A stretch of DNA of 64,000 nt from Zizania palustris. Its lineage: Eukaryota > Streptophyta > Magnoliopsida > Poales > Poaceae. The DNA lies in NCBI GenBank assembly GCA_019279435.1, contig JAAALK010000289.1:45325164-45389163 (forward strand), given 5' to 3'. The position numbers were made by a program, and so were the translations under genes. The notes under the pieces are model-generated. The model was not told the DNA's origin. It saw nothing but the letters and a program-made list of their open reading frames with translations, and ran no database searches. This document shows positions 1 to 11,854 of the stretch, piece by piece (the stretch's first letter is position 1; every line of letters starts with the position of its first letter).

Positions 1-564
1 CAGGCCCTATGTATTTTGTGAGAGATTTGAGAATTTGTCACTTTTAAAAAGTGATTTTGTATTTTTGCTATTCGGGTTCATTGTTATTGACTCATGTGGT
101 TCTACATGTCAGTTTTAGAAGTGACATCATAATTAAAGTGCACATCTTGAGAGTGACAAATTATCAATTTTTTCATATTTTACTGGACCATGTGTTTGCT
201 GACTACCTAACCATTGTCGGGCGTGAAAAGACACAGTTCGGTACTTGGACTCTCTTCCGTATCTTGCCCAATATTAACCGCTTCCCAACATATTTTAACC
301 GTGCGACTTCATTTCTCAGTCTCGGATCTGACTATTATGTAGTCGGTAGTCTGAACGATGGCAGTTGTGTGTGTAAAATTCTCCTCGCTCTCTCAAAACC
401 CAATTGAGAAGTGAGACCCACCTCTTCGGAGACCTTTCTCTCGCACCATCTAATCAAAATCAGGCTGCTTTGAGAGAGGGACTTTGACTCCAGGTTTGCA
501 CAGTCTCACCGAACAATCTAATTATTTAACCAAATCAGTCGCATCGAGGAAATTTTCGCAGGTA
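1..564. other. left-edge intergenic DNA, no gene seen
   Basis: This AT-rich stretch precedes the first MITE. It contains an open frame of about 118 codons (51-407), but that frame has no recognisable domain and no coding-like composition, so I do not call it a gene. Confidence 0.5.
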
Positions 565-1222
565 GGGGCTGTTTGGTTCATAGTCACACTTTGTCACACC
601 TAAGGTTAAGTAAGTTTAACTATACTAGTCAGATGCCTGTACTTTGCAACAAAAATAAATTCTACACAAAATTCGTATATCCGTGTAAAAATGTAAAATA
701 AAGAAATTTAAAATTAAAATGCAAAAGTATATAGAAATTTAAATGTAAAATAAAGAAATTTAAAACTAAAATGCAAAAGTATATATTTCTTTTTTCTTTT
801 TTTCTTTTTTGTTTTCCTTCTTTCGTGCATGTAGTTGCTAGGTAGTTGCTGGGGTGCAGCGTGGAGCGGACGGCGTGCGCGGCTGTTACGCACTTACGCG
901 TCCGGGCCGGCCGGCCAGTCGAGCGGTTTTTACAGGGCACATATTTTGGCCGGTTTTTTATGGGATGTGTGAATGCTTGGGTGAGTGGCGACGGGTGCGG
1001 ACGGACGACTATTGGCCGCTTTAATATAGTAGAGATTGGTAGCTGTTTGGTTACTACCTCAAACTGCGACAAGATTCTCTTTGGTTCCACATATCAATGA
1101 CTTAAAAAGTATGACAATATTATTTTATATTTGTCAAAGTGTGGCAAAAATTTTGATAACTCTATCTTAGACAAGTGTGACAACTTTTGTTGGCAAATGG
1201 TAGGTAGCAACCAAACATGCCC
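565..1222. mobile_element. 247-bp MITE split by a Helitron
   Basis: The left end reads GGGGCTGTTTGGTT and the right end is its near inverse (AACCAAACATGCCC), so this is a short terminal-inverted-repeat element. Removing the Helitron at 625-1035 leaves 60 + 187 = 247 bp. A related uninterrupted copy at 15985-16231 is also 247 bp and aligns colinearly in inverted orientation across the junction. I see no clear target duplication, so the superfamily is unsure (PIF/Harbinger or hAT type). Confidence 0.75.
625..1035 (-). mobile_element. non-autonomous Helitron, 411 bp
   Basis: On the minus strand the element begins TCTCTACTATATTAAAG, the standard plant Helitron 5' end, and finishes in CTAG. Its flanks are A on the 5' side and T on the 3' side, the expected A|T target. 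About 15 bases inside the CTAG end is a decayed form of the CGTTGCAACG palindrome seen intact in the larger Helitron at 53965-57995. It encodes no protein. It is clearly homologous to 57551-57995, sharing the repeated A-rich tract and the GC-rich 5' half. Confidence 0.85.
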
Positions 1223-2830
1223 ATATTGTTCATTGCGCAATGTGATTTGTATTGAGTTCATTTGTTGCCTTTTTTTCGTCGAGATTCTATGAGTGCTTTC
1301 GCAATGAAACTCTGACGACGTTACTAAGTAGAATTCCCGTTAGTGCCATGGCGGCGGGCGGGCTGCGGTGGCGCCGTGGCGGCAGCCATGCCGACGTGAC
1401 AACGGGCGAGCAGGCGGCGAGAGCGCCTGCGTCGGCAAAACGAGGGCGGGCAGGCGGGGCCGGCCGGCAACCGCCACATCTCCTAGGTTAAGCGATTCAA
1501 TATATATACACTAGCACAAAAATTAATTCAACTGGTTCGTGTTGCTCATGAGTAGCGTGAGGTCCGCTGTTTGATTCCCGATGGCGCCATCAAAATTTTT
1601 AATTTTTTTCTTGCGTTCATGTTTTTATTTTTTTCCTTGTTTTGAAACGACTATGAACTAATTTCGGCTGCATTTTTTTCGCATTTATTTAATTAGAAAA
1701 ACATTTTATAAAAATAAAATCAGATGATTATAAAAACTGAAATAGTGTTTATTTCGTTCCGGTTCAGTTTGATTTAGTTTGATTTTTGGTTTTCACTTAA
1801 TTTATGCTCACACTATCTTCAATGGTTTCTAACATCTTACAAAAGGCAAATTTTACGGTACATTATTTGTGGATCCTATATTAGAAATATTGTAAACCGT
1901 TCTTTATTTTTATGCGCATATTTTCCATTTTTTACACTAATTTTTAAATTTTTTCCCTTATACTTTCTAATTTTTGCGTTGAATTTTTTTTTTAAAAAAA
2001 TGTTCTGAGACCTGGCGAAACAGGATTGTACATAATGAAAACTTCGTTCTCGATTCTATGAGAATTTTTATGAAAACATTCCATTTGAGAAAGTCTAGTT
2101 TTCATAATTGACTAATTCATTAACATAACCTTGTGGACAACCTCATGGGGGCGGTGAAGGGAAAGTCTCCATTGGTAAAAAAACCCACAACACAAAAACA
2201 CCTGAATTTTTATTAGAAGTGAAAGAGCTACACAAAATTCGCGAAATTTAATTTTAATTTATTTTTAATCCTAACTAAAATCAGTAGTTCAAATTAATCT
2301 TACTAAGTATTTCGTCTTACGTAACGAATGTACACCATACTAGCTCCTAAAAATGGTAAATTGTATTGCTTACAGGCTTACAACAAGACTTGACAAAGAC
2401 ATGGTACAAATTGTGCGTCCGCAGATCATACCCCGAACCGCTGAACCGAACATTCAGAAACGGTCAAGTAGACATCTTCCTGTGACAATGCTTTTTGCAA
2501 GCTTCAATGCGCGACGTACGTCAACGACAGCGGCCTGCTGGAGCTGCGCGCGCGCCATGATCACGGACGCGACGGCGTCGCGCGCACCTCCAGGCCGCCG
2601 TGGCCTTCGGCCGCGCGGCCCTGTTTCGTCTAGGCCGTCGGCGAGCTGCGGCCGAGCCAGGCAGGTAAGAGAATGCCGGCTGCTGATTTTTTATCATATA
2701 TATAGTAGTTAGTTTTTCAACATTAAAACATGACTAATTTGTTTTTCTCACAGAATTTTTTGATTCTTATGTCTAAGTTGACTACAAGCTTACAACCCGC
2801 TTTTCCCTCTCTCCTCTACCTCAACATTTA
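1223..2830. other. intergenic DNA with GC-rich patches and a tRNA-like stretch
   Basis: No gene is supported. GC-rich patches lie at about 1345-1490 and 2500-2670. The second ends in a donor-like CAG|GTAAGA and may be a fragment of a host exon, but no frame in it is recognisable. A short tRNA-like segment lies at about 1527-1580. The rest is AT-rich. Confidence 0.4.
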
Positions 2831-3362
2831 GGGTGTGTTTGGTTCTGCTGTGAGCTGCATGCTATAAAAAAATTGCTGTGAGTTGTCTGCCGTGGAAAAG
2901 CTGAAAGCCGTTTGGTTGAAACTGCTGTGGAAAAACTTATGTGAACGGACTATTTTTTATAACCGACAATTTTTATCATTATAATATTTCATACATATAT
3001 ATATATAAATAGAAAACAATCAACATTGATGTAACTAAATAAATAGAAAATATATTAGATAAATAAAAAATCATAGTACATCTAATAAAGTAACCGACAA
3101 CTAAATAACTATTTCATGGAATTGTGCAGTGCTATACAAACCAAAATGATGTTAGATCAATCAAGACACCTTGAATTCATGTTATTCAATTTGTACTAAA
3201 AACAAAAAAACAAAAGCAGAAAATCAGGGTTCAAGCTGCTTCCAAATTTGTATTAGAAAAAACTGCTTTTCGTAAAAAAAAACAGTTTTGATAAATCCGT
3301 TTAGTTCAGCTTCAACTTTTTCACAATAAAAACAGATTTCAAAAATAGAACCAAACACATCT
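2831..3362. mobile_element. Tourist-like MITE, 532 bp
   Basis: The termini are GGGTGTGTTTGGTTCT on the left and AGAACCAAACACATCT on the right. They form a near-perfect inverted repeat flanked on both sides by TTA, the target duplication typical of PIF/Harbinger (Tourist) elements. There is no coding capacity. A related sequence lies at about 58490-58985. Confidence 0.7.
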
Positions 3363-4219
3363 TTAGCTTGCTTAGAGTAAGACTAGTAATACAAACCAAA
3401 CGCATTCTTAGCCTGCTTAGAGCAAGGCTAATAATACAGTCGACTACTCACTTGTAGCATACTTTCCAGTCTATTCGTATAATCATATAGCTCTTCAATA
3501 TTAATACATAATTAACTTATTTCTCTCCTAAAAATTTTTGATTCTTATGTCGGACTACAAACCGTTGCAGCGATACCGACATCCTCTGAACATCGCCATC
3601 GCCATCGCCATTGACACGCAGCTACAGATTTCCACGTCGGCAGCTGATCTTGACTGGGCAGTGGGCACTATTCACTATTGACGCAACGACACGCCCGGTC
3701 TTCACGTAGCTGCTGCTGCTGCCACTTGGAAACGATCCACACAACTCCACCTCGATTCTTTTAACCGCACGTCGGATTTGATGTTTACCTCGATCCAAGA
3801 ACTGACGAGAGGAGAAGTTCTGAACCCTGGATGCCGTCAGCCGTCCTGAACGACGACGCGGAAACTCCATTTCAACCGATCCGGCAACGACGCGGAAACT
3901 CCATTTCAACCGATCCGGCAACGAAAACGACACCAAACTGAATTCTCAGTAGTACACGCATGCACACAGCCCTGCATCTGGTGACTGACAGGTACAGGTA
4001 GAAATCTCAACCATCCGGAATTTATTAGCTGGATAGCAACTGCAGCACGCAGGCAGCAGACAGGGAAAGTGAAACATGTTTGGACCTAGTAGTGAGGAGT
4101 GAACTTTGAATTCTGAATTCTATGGTCCCGGGTGATTTCTTCTCGCATTCAAGATAGAGACTCAGTCGGGGCAGTCCCAACTATCTCAGCTAGTATCTTA
4201 AGTTTTTAATGAGCAACTA
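3363..4219. other. intergenic DNA with short local duplications
   Basis: No gene is supported. A segment beginning TTAGCTTGCTTAGAG is imperfectly repeated at about 3363 and 3410. A 25-base stretch with core CGCGGAAACTCCATTTC is tandemly repeated at about 3855-3925. The minus-strand frame at 3622-3936 overlaps these repeats and looks non-coding. Confidence 0.4.
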
Positions 4220-4727
4220 CTACATTCGGTACACAAAAACAAGTCGTTTTAAGCTTCTATCAAGAAGTTGCTAAAACAAGTCGTTTTGTATTTTATTGTA
4301 CATTTTGTACAACTATACCCCTCAAGTAGTACTATTTTTTCTTGTTTTTCGTGCTATATTTACTCTTGCACTATACTCCTTCCGGTACACAAAAACAAGT
4401 TGTTTTGGACATGATTTTACATACCAAGGAGCAATTAATTAGCTTGTACTTTCCATGTTTGCCCCTATGAAATATAGTGCATGAGTAAACATAGCACAAA
4501 AAACAAAAAAAAGTAGTACTACTTAAAGGGTATAGTTGTCTAAAATGCACAATAAAATGCAAAACGACTTGTTTTGACACACTCTTGATACAAACCTAAA
4601 ACGACTTGTTTTTGTGTACCGGAGGGAATATTTAATAGGGGCAAACATGGAAAGTACACACTAATTAATTGCTCCTTGGTATGTGAGATCATGTCTAAAA
4701 TGACTTGTTTTTGTGTACCGGAGGGAG
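4220..4727. mobile_element. cluster of three related Stowaway MITE copies
   Basis: One complete copy occupies 4376-4628, starting CTCCTTCCGGTACACAAAAA and ending in its inverse with TA on both sides. A partial copy lies to the left (about 4220-4373) and the terminal part of a third lies to the right (4630-4727, ending CCGGAGGGAG then TA). The repeated core ACAAAAACAAGTCGTTTT is shared. TA target and CTCC-type ends are the Stowaway (Tc1/mariner) hallmarks. Another member is at about 36085-36675. Confidence 0.75.
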
Positions 4728-4958
4728 TACTTAATAAAAATATAAGGTAACAATTAAATTAACGAAGATAAAGGATAAAAACATAAACATCTTAGAAATA
4801 TCATGTCTTAAATAAGATACCGAGTTTTTACGCGAGATAAGGGATAAAAAATGATTGGACCAGAAGAAAAAGAGAAAAATAGATAGTAATATAAAAATTT
4901 ACCGTGGACACCTATCAAGAAATTTAGGTTGAGCGTGCGTACCCATTTGTTTCCTTTG

Positions 4959-5262
4959 GTCTAAAATTTAGTCCTGTCACATCGAATGTTTAGATACTAT
5001 TTTGGAGTATTAAATGTAGACTATTTATAAAACTCATTCATAATTGGTGGATTGTTCGCGAGACAAATCTAACGAGGTTAATTACACCATGATTTGACAA
5101 TGTGATGCTACAATAAACATTTGCTAATCATGGATTAATTAGGCTTAAAAATTTTATTTGTTAATAATCTTCTGATTCTGAAATTATTTTTATAATCGTT
5201 AGGCTTTCAAAACATAATATATAAAATATACTAAACTTTAATCGTGTAACCGAACACCCCTA
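4959..5262. mobile_element. truncated MITE related to 11855-12196
   Basis: The sequence contains the same diagnostic blocks as the complete element at 11855-12196, for example CACATCGAATGTTTAGATAC and TTTGACAATGTGATGCTACA. It ends CGAACACCCC. The left end lacks the expected GGGGGTGTTTAG terminus, so this copy appears truncated or diverged there. Confidence 0.6.
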
Positions 5263-6025
5263 CGTCAGCTGGTCTTTGATTTGAACCCACGTTGATGGGA
5301 TATGAGGACAAGAAATCGATAAAATAAGATTTTTTTTCGTTGGGTGAAATAAGATTATTTATTTGTATATCCTCAGTTAAAAGCTACTTCCTCCCTCCAG
5401 TGTATAAATATTATTCCTTTAAACAAAATTACACGTATCAATGTGGTATTAAATAAAGTTACAAGAGTTGTTTTAATTAGTTACGAAGCCTAGATTTTAG
5501 TGGTGCTACCCAAATTCAACTCCCGATGATCACATCTCATTTGACAGCAATGCTTCAATTGACGAAATAACTAATATTTATACATTCTCGATAAAAACCA
5601 ATACGACTATTCATAATCTATCCCTTCCCCCCGCGGGCAGCTCCGTGACGGCCTGACCAACAGGGAGGAGGAGGAAGCCGCGACCGGCGGGCACAAAAGG
5701 TGGAAGCGGTCCAAGCGGAGGCCACTCTCCCCGTCCCTCCCTCCCTCGCCCGAGCTGTCTAATTCCCCCACGCCTGTCAGGCTGTCACTCGATCGCCCCT
5801 CTTCTTCCTCACCCGCGGTTCACACTTCCTTTGCTCCGGCCGGGGAGACGGTTGCCCCCCCTGCCCTGAGAAGGCCCACACGGCTCGACTCGCGTGGCCT
5901 CCTTTTCCTCGGCGTAGACGGCGGAAGGACTCTTGGCCGGTGTCGGCGGCGGCGGGGCAGTGGAACGCCGGGGGAGATAGCCGGACGGGAGGGGTTAGTT
6001 TAGTACGGGTGCCAACTGCCAAGAA
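5263..6025. promoter_or_regulatory. upstream region and 5' leader of the kinase gene
   Basis: This region rises in GC from about 5625 and is rich in CT tracts, as grass 5' leaders often are. No single TATA box stands out. The kinase start codon follows at 6026. A TSS cannot be placed from sequence alone. Confidence 0.3.
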
Positions 6026-9000
6026 ATGAGCTGCCTTGGTTGGTTCAGGAAGAGGAGTTCCAAGAGCAAGGGGTCCGGGTCCGGGAGCCGGGGGGCATCG
6101 GGCCCGGCGGCGACGACGACGACGAAGGTGTCGGCGGTGAGCACGAGCCGGTCGGACGACTCCGGCGCGGTGCGCCCGGTGAGCAAGTCGACGGGGTCAA
6201 CGTCGTCGTACCGGAGCATCTCCTCGCTGTACGAGGAGCGGGGCCACGGCCAGCTGCGGGCCTTCGAGTACGGCGAGCTCCAGGGCGCCACCAACAACTT
6301 CAGCCGCACGCAGAAGCTCGGGGAAGGCGGCTTCGGCAGCGTCTACAAGGGCTCCATCCGCCCGCCCGATGGCAAGGGGCATCGCCTCGCCGTCGCCGTC
6401 AAGTGCCTCAACCAGCGGGGCCTCCAGGTACTCGCCTGTTTGCGTGCTCTGCTTCCCTCCCGTTGCCGTGTCTCCGTCTCTCGCTTCATTTCGAGGATGT
6501 CACCCCCGTGAACGAATTCTCCATTCCATTCCATTTCATTCCATTCCCGTTGTGATTTTGCGTTTTAGTTGGCAATTTTTTGATATAATCCACTCTAAAA
6601 CAGCTTATTTCTCATGGTGGTTCTTGGATACTCAGTAATCTGTAATCAGTATCGTTATAGATGAATCAGTGTGTTGATGCATAGGATTCGTGGAAATTAA
6701 TCTCTTTTTAGGGCTCGGCTGTCACAAATCCCAGCTCATTCCATGTCCATAGATCCGATGCTAAGTTGTTCATATCCTTTTACGAGAAAAGATTCGTTAC
6801 AGATTTTGTTCTTTGATGTTTGCTGATCTTGAATTGGTCTGTGCTAAATTGTTCAACTATTTTGCTCCATTTGATCTATGGAAAGTTGAGGCACAAAAGT
6901 CCTTTTCTAGTTTGCTGGAATTTTGGAATTGATCCCGACTTGAACGGACGGGAAATTTTAAATGATTAGTAAAAAATAATTAGGTCAGCCTATGATATAT
7001 ATTTTTAGCTTAGCCGCTGCCCACTTGCGAAATGTTGAAAACTATGAACTGGTATTGGCATCTATCATTGGTATACCGAAAACTTCTCTCTATGTAGACA
7101 ATTTTGATACGAAGAGAAGCAAAATGCAGATCATTCAAAGATCAGAAATTGTCTGTTAGTACACATAGACTGAGGTTAAATCTTTTGTAAGTTGTATTAT
7201 GGATGGATAGGGCATGAATACACAGTACATTTTATAGGGTCCATATATATATATTGCACAGGATTACTTCAGTCCATTGTCAGTTGACTAGAAATTATTG
7301 GTCTGCATAAATTATTAGTAGTAAGCTTCTGGGAGTGGGAGCTCAAATATGACATCCAGAAAAATAAAAAATGATGCCAACCAACCTTTCATTTTACATG
7401 AAGATTGCATTGCCTAATTTTCCTGATCAAAGGAGAACAACTGATGGATAAAATACTTTTCTTGGCAACCCACATAATCAGGTTGCTTTTCATATCTGAT
7501 TACTATCCACTAAGAGACCAAAACCTGGCACATGAACCTACAACAGAAAAGAAAAGTCAGCTAGAAACCTTAATTCTCAATGCCCTTTGAGATTCTATAT
7601 GACTATATCCATACTTAATTTATGTAAATGGTTTTGTTCCTAATGTTATGCAGTTTCCTTTTATTTTGTTTCCAGGGGCATAAGCAGTGGTTGGCCGAAG
7701 TACAGTTCCTGGGGGTCCTTGAGCACCCAAACCTTGTGAAGCTTCTTGGATATTGTGCTGTTGATGGTGAAAGGGGATCACAAAGATTACTGGTGTATGA
7801 GTATATGCCTAACAAGACACTGGAAGATCACTTGTTCAACCGAGCTTATCCTCCTCTCTCGTGGAATAGAAGGCTTGAGATAATATTGGGTGCTGCAGAA
7901 GGGTTAGCTTACCTGCATGAAGGGTTAGAAGTTCAGGTAAACTTCAAGCATATATTTGCTTACCTTCTCTTCAACTTCCTTAGAGCATCTCCAACGGCGT
8001 TCTTTCTTATACAGCTTACTAAAATTAAATTTAGATATTTTGGAGAAAAAAAATCATGTTGCAACGTTATTCCTAAATGATCTCCTATCCTAAGTGATTC
8101 CCTAAATCATCCTTCCATCTCCACAATAGAAACTCTCTTTCTAATCCTCTTTACAATATAGGAATTCAGATTATAGAGACACTGTTGTGAACTGATTTAA
8201 TTTTAGGAGAATTTTACGGTGCCCTCAAATTCTATGGACCGTTCAATCTATATGATCCAACGACTCGGGATTTAATATCGGTGATCTATTACTTTTTAGA
8301 GGTAATAGATCATATACCATTCTTTTAATATTTGTAGGCCTACATACATGCAACAATTAATTACTTTCTCACATGCTAGTAGATTAATTATTGCATGCAC
8401 TAGAAAAAAGAAAATAATAAACAAACTTTCCATACGGATGACAATCTTGCAAATTACTTTCCATAATTGAGTCAGTTAGCCTTTTTTAATTAATTATTTT
8501 AAACATACTTAATCAATGGACCATATTTGTTTTAACTATGACCTCCTAGGAAGGTAATGGGGGCACCGTAAATAAACCCTACTAGGTTTTTTTGACTGTG
8601 CATCCATATTGTAATTACCTGTAGTGCCGTGAAGGCAGAGCAAATCCAGTGTAGGGTGTGGAGTCAATGAGATAATTATGATCATAATTTTTTTGTGAAC
8701 TGAAATGAAAAAGAAGCACAATTGTCTCGTTGAAAACCATCCCCACCATTTGCCTGCAAGATTCCTGGCAGTGGCAGCAAATGGCATTGACACCTTCTGA
8801 AATCACAAGTCCTCTGCTGCTCTCTTTTTTTTTTTCGAACGACGCATACATTTTCTCCTCTGTTCTAGAGAGCTATTGGTCAAGCATTCCAATCTAGAAG
8901 AGCAGTAATTACTTAGGCAAGAGGGCTCTTGGCTGTGAGTTTTGAGACGTTTACATTTTGTCAGGTCGGTTCGTCATCACAATTTATGGTGTTAAGTGTG

Positions 9001-10251
9001 CTGCTTACTATACAAACTACTCCTTCGGTTTGATGATATTGCAATTTAGAACCAATAAGACATTTTCTAATACAACAAATCTTCAAAATCATTGTATTAG
9101 GTAATGTCTTGTCCGGTCTTATATCTTAATATTATAGGACGGAGGGAGTAAAAAGTTAATTCAGCTTTTCATCTTCTTTGATCGCAGCATTTTCATTTAG
9201 TTAAGGGGATGACCCTCATCTGATTAAAGCTACTCAATTTTGCTAGGTAATCTACCGAGACTTCAAAACATCTAACATTCTGCTGGACCAAGACTTCAGA
9301 GCAAAGCTATCAGACTTTGGGCTAGCAAGGGAGGGACCGAGCGGAGAAAACACTCACGTCTCGACTGGTGTATGTCTCCATCTGCAACTGCATTGTCTGT
9401 TTCGTTTGGTACAACTTTAGCTCTAAGTTTTTTAGAGTCGTCTAAACCTAGTTATAACAGATCCTGAATCTGGAGCTGAGAATGAATTAAGCATATTTAG
9501 TTAAACAATCTAGTTTTTATGTTAAATTAAAAATAAAAGTTTAAACTATTTTATTACATCATACAAAATCTAGAACCAGTATAAATCTGGGAACTGGACC
9601 TTTAAAGCTTCAGTGACACAAGTAGGCAAGCACCTCCACTTCCATCCATATGCACATGTACGATCCAAGCATGCAGATGTCTTATTTTCTTTCATGAACT
9701 TTGCATCACTGGGAAAAAGATGGATTCTTTTGCGTGCACGGAACAAATTGCACATAGGTAGCTGGCTCAGCTGCTCAATGCGTGTGGTTGGATGATGCCA
9801 TTGGCAGGTGGTGGGGACGCACGGGTACGCGGCGCCGGACTACATAGAGACGGGGCACCTGACGGTGAAGAGCGACGTGTGGAGCTTCGGCGTGGTGCTG
9901 TACGAGATCCTGACGGGGCGGCGGGCGCTGGAGCGGAAACGGCCGGCGGGGGAGCAGAAGCTGCTGGAGTGGGTGAGTCAGTTCGCGCCGGACAGCCGTA
10001 ACTTCCGCATGATCATGGACCCCAGGCTCCGGGGCGAGTACTCGGTGAAGGCGGCCAGGGAGATCGCCAAGCTCGCCGACAGCTGCCTCCTCAAGAACGC
10101 TAAGGAGCGCCCCGCCATGACCGAGATCATCGACGTCCTCAGGCGGGCCGTCCAAACGCAGGCCGACCCGGTCGGTGCCGGCGCTGGCGGCGGCGGCGGG
10201 GGCGGCGGAAGAGGGAAGAGGGTCGACGTGGCAGCGCCGCGGAGGGAGTGA
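6026..10251 (+). CDS. receptor-like cytoplasmic kinase, PCRK/PBL19 type (RLCK VII)
   Basis: I read four exons: 6026-6427, 7676-7936, 9247-9369 and 9808-10251. All junctions are phase 0 with GT-AG ends and give 409 aa. A Ser/Thr-rich basic N-terminus (about 1-75) precedes a full kinase domain: glycine loop GEGGFG at 99-104, ATP-binding Lys126 in VAVK, catalytic YRDFK with Asp226, DFG at 244-246, and the [10 protein letters not shown] segment at 265-274. The block [19 protein letters not shown] after the first intron and AAPDY instead of AAPEY are typical of the PCRK1/PBL19 group, which relays pattern-recognition signals at the plasma membrane in Arabidopsis. There is no receptor ectodomain. 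The N-terminus is MSCLGW, so Gly2 for myristoylation is missing, though Cys3 could be acylated. Introns 2 and 3 hold MITEs. A Gly-rich run lies near the C-terminus. The family call is firm; the immune role is inferred. Confidence 0.92.
7978..8204. mobile_element. partial Tourist-like MITE in kinase intron 2
   Basis: It begins TTAGAGCATCTCCAACGG, the end typical of the family complete at 11420-11851, but I cannot find its matching right terminus before the next element begins. It is probably truncated or diverged. Confidence 0.4.
8205..8580. mobile_element. MITE in kinase intron 2
   Basis: Inverted ends share TTTACGGTGCCC on the left and GGGCACCGTAAA on the right. The element is about 376 bp, AT-rich and non-coding. 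The superfamily is not assigned because the target duplication is unclear. Confidence 0.6.
9020..9148. mobile_element. Stowaway MITE in kinase intron 2
   Basis: The 129-bp element begins CTCCTTCGGT and ends GGACGGAGGGAG, flanked on both sides by TA. Size, ends and target match Stowaway. It lies about 100 bases upstream of exon 3. Confidence 0.8.
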
Positions 10252-10481
10252 ATGCTGATTATGAGTGTGCGCCACTGCAGAGACTTTTTTTTTGTTTTCT
10301 TTAGATGATTTGTGCATAAACAGATTACAGAGACGACCTGGGGATTGCTGATTGTGTTTTGTTTTCCTTTCTTCTGCGGCTCAATTCAGGATGAACAAAG
10401 TGTGGTAATGCCTTTGATCGATAGAGATTCCAAAATATTTTATTTAGTGAAAAATGCAAAAAAATTAGATGACGTTTTAAC

Positions 10482-11287
10482 CAGTGTTAAAAAAATCGGT
10501 GATCGGTAGCTGATCGGCCAACCACCAAGTAAGGATTAATCGGTTAATCGGGGATTAACTGAATTAATCGGTCGATCAATTAATCGGTTAAATGTTGAAT
10601 ATTAAATTTATAGTTAACATATTATTCTAGTCAAACCATATCTATATAAACCCCTCAAACCCTAGAGTATATAATGCCCTCAATCCCTTCTCCACTCCTC
10701 TCCTCCAAGCCTCCCGCCGCCAGCCTTTCACCTCCTCCCCAACCACCCGTTCAGCTGCTATCTACTTCTCTTCCTCTCTTCAGTTCTGTGACTTCTCTCC
10801 CTCACGTAGCTCCTCTCCTCCAAGCACCTCCCTCCGGCCAACCTTCACACCGCTGCCCTCCATGTCGCAAGAGTCAATCCTCCAGCAAACAGGAGGGCAC
10901 GGTGGCGGCGCGGACCTAGCGGCGACGGCCTAGATCCAGATGGCGAGTCCCAAATCCGACAGTGGCAACGCGGATCTAGTGAAGAGGTCACAGATCCGGT
11001 GATGGGGCACAAATACAACGGCAACAGTGTGGATCTGGCAAAGGGTCACGAATCTGGCGACGGGGGAGCAGTTCCGATGATGGGGGAATAGATCCAGCAA
11101 CGGGGAGAAGATCCAATAATCAGTGATTCGGCCATTAATCGGGTTGACTGCCGATTAATCGGGTTGACCACCCGATTAATCGGTCAACCGATTAATGGAC
11201 CGATTATGCTATAAATTAACTGATGTCTTGCCGAGTACAAGTTAATCGGCCGATTAATCGGCTAATCGGCCGATTTTTTCAACACTG
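10482..11287. mobile_element. non-autonomous hAT-type element, 806 bp
   Basis: The ends are CAGTGTTAAAAAAATCGG and, inverted, CAGTGTTGAAAAAATCGG. They are flanked by the perfect 8-bp direct repeat GTTTTAAC (10474-10481 and 11288-11295). An 8-bp duplication and CAGTG-type ends identify hAT. Subterminal regions carry many copies of ATTAATCGG, likely transposase-binding motifs. The interior (about 10670-11100) is GC-rich and CT-rich with a Pro/Ser-rich frame at 10674-10919. It has no transposase and may be captured host 5' leader sequence. Confidence 0.85.
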
Positions 11288-11419
11288 GTTTTAACACTCG
11301 GTGAAAAATATTTCATCGCTATGTTAAAAAAATGTTTCAAACATATGTAATATACGGCGATGTTGAAGAAATAACCATATGCAACACTCTTGTTGTCATG
11401 TTTTAGTAATTGAAACTTA

Positions 11420-11851
11420 GAGCATCTATTGAGATGCCCTAAATTTTATTCCCTAAATTACATATAGCGATCATCCTAAACTTTATCTCATCCTAAAAAT
11501 TAATTAATCTACAATAGTTCCCCTATAATTTTGATCTCTATCTTTTAAATCCTACAAATATGGTATATAATATATATTAATTTTGAGTAAAACTATGATG
11601 CATTCAAATATATGTATTGTCCAACCTATAACAACACGTACGAGGAAAAATAATGTACATGCAAGAGAAAGATATGTGCAAATGGAAATATGGACTTACC
11701 AAATTAATCCTATATTTGAGAGAGATGAATGGTGATTTAGGAAATGAATTAGGAAAAGGATTCATTTAGGGAACTCTTGGAGCTTCATTTTTCACAAAAA
11801 TACCTAAATTCAAAGTTAAGTAGTCATGTAGGTAATCTCTTGGAGATGCTC
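11420..11851. mobile_element. Tourist-like MITE, 432 bp (copy 1)
   Basis: The ends GAGCATCT and AGATGCTC are flanked by TTA on both sides. A second copy of identical length lies at 50279-50710 in the MYB intron in the same orientation. The two align along their whole length with scattered substitutions. Confidence 0.8.
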
Positions 11852-11854
11852 TTA

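Noticed and set aside
51..407. 118-codon open frame near the left edge
   Set aside because: No domain, no coding-like composition and no supporting splice or start context.
846..1100. Arg/Gly-rich open frames on both strands
   Set aside because: They lie in the GC-rich half of a Helitron, are open in several phases and cross the element boundary.
2353..2712. 119-codon frame with an Arg/Ala-rich end
   Set aside because: Most of it is compositional; only a short GC-rich patch might be an old exon fragment and I cannot identify it.
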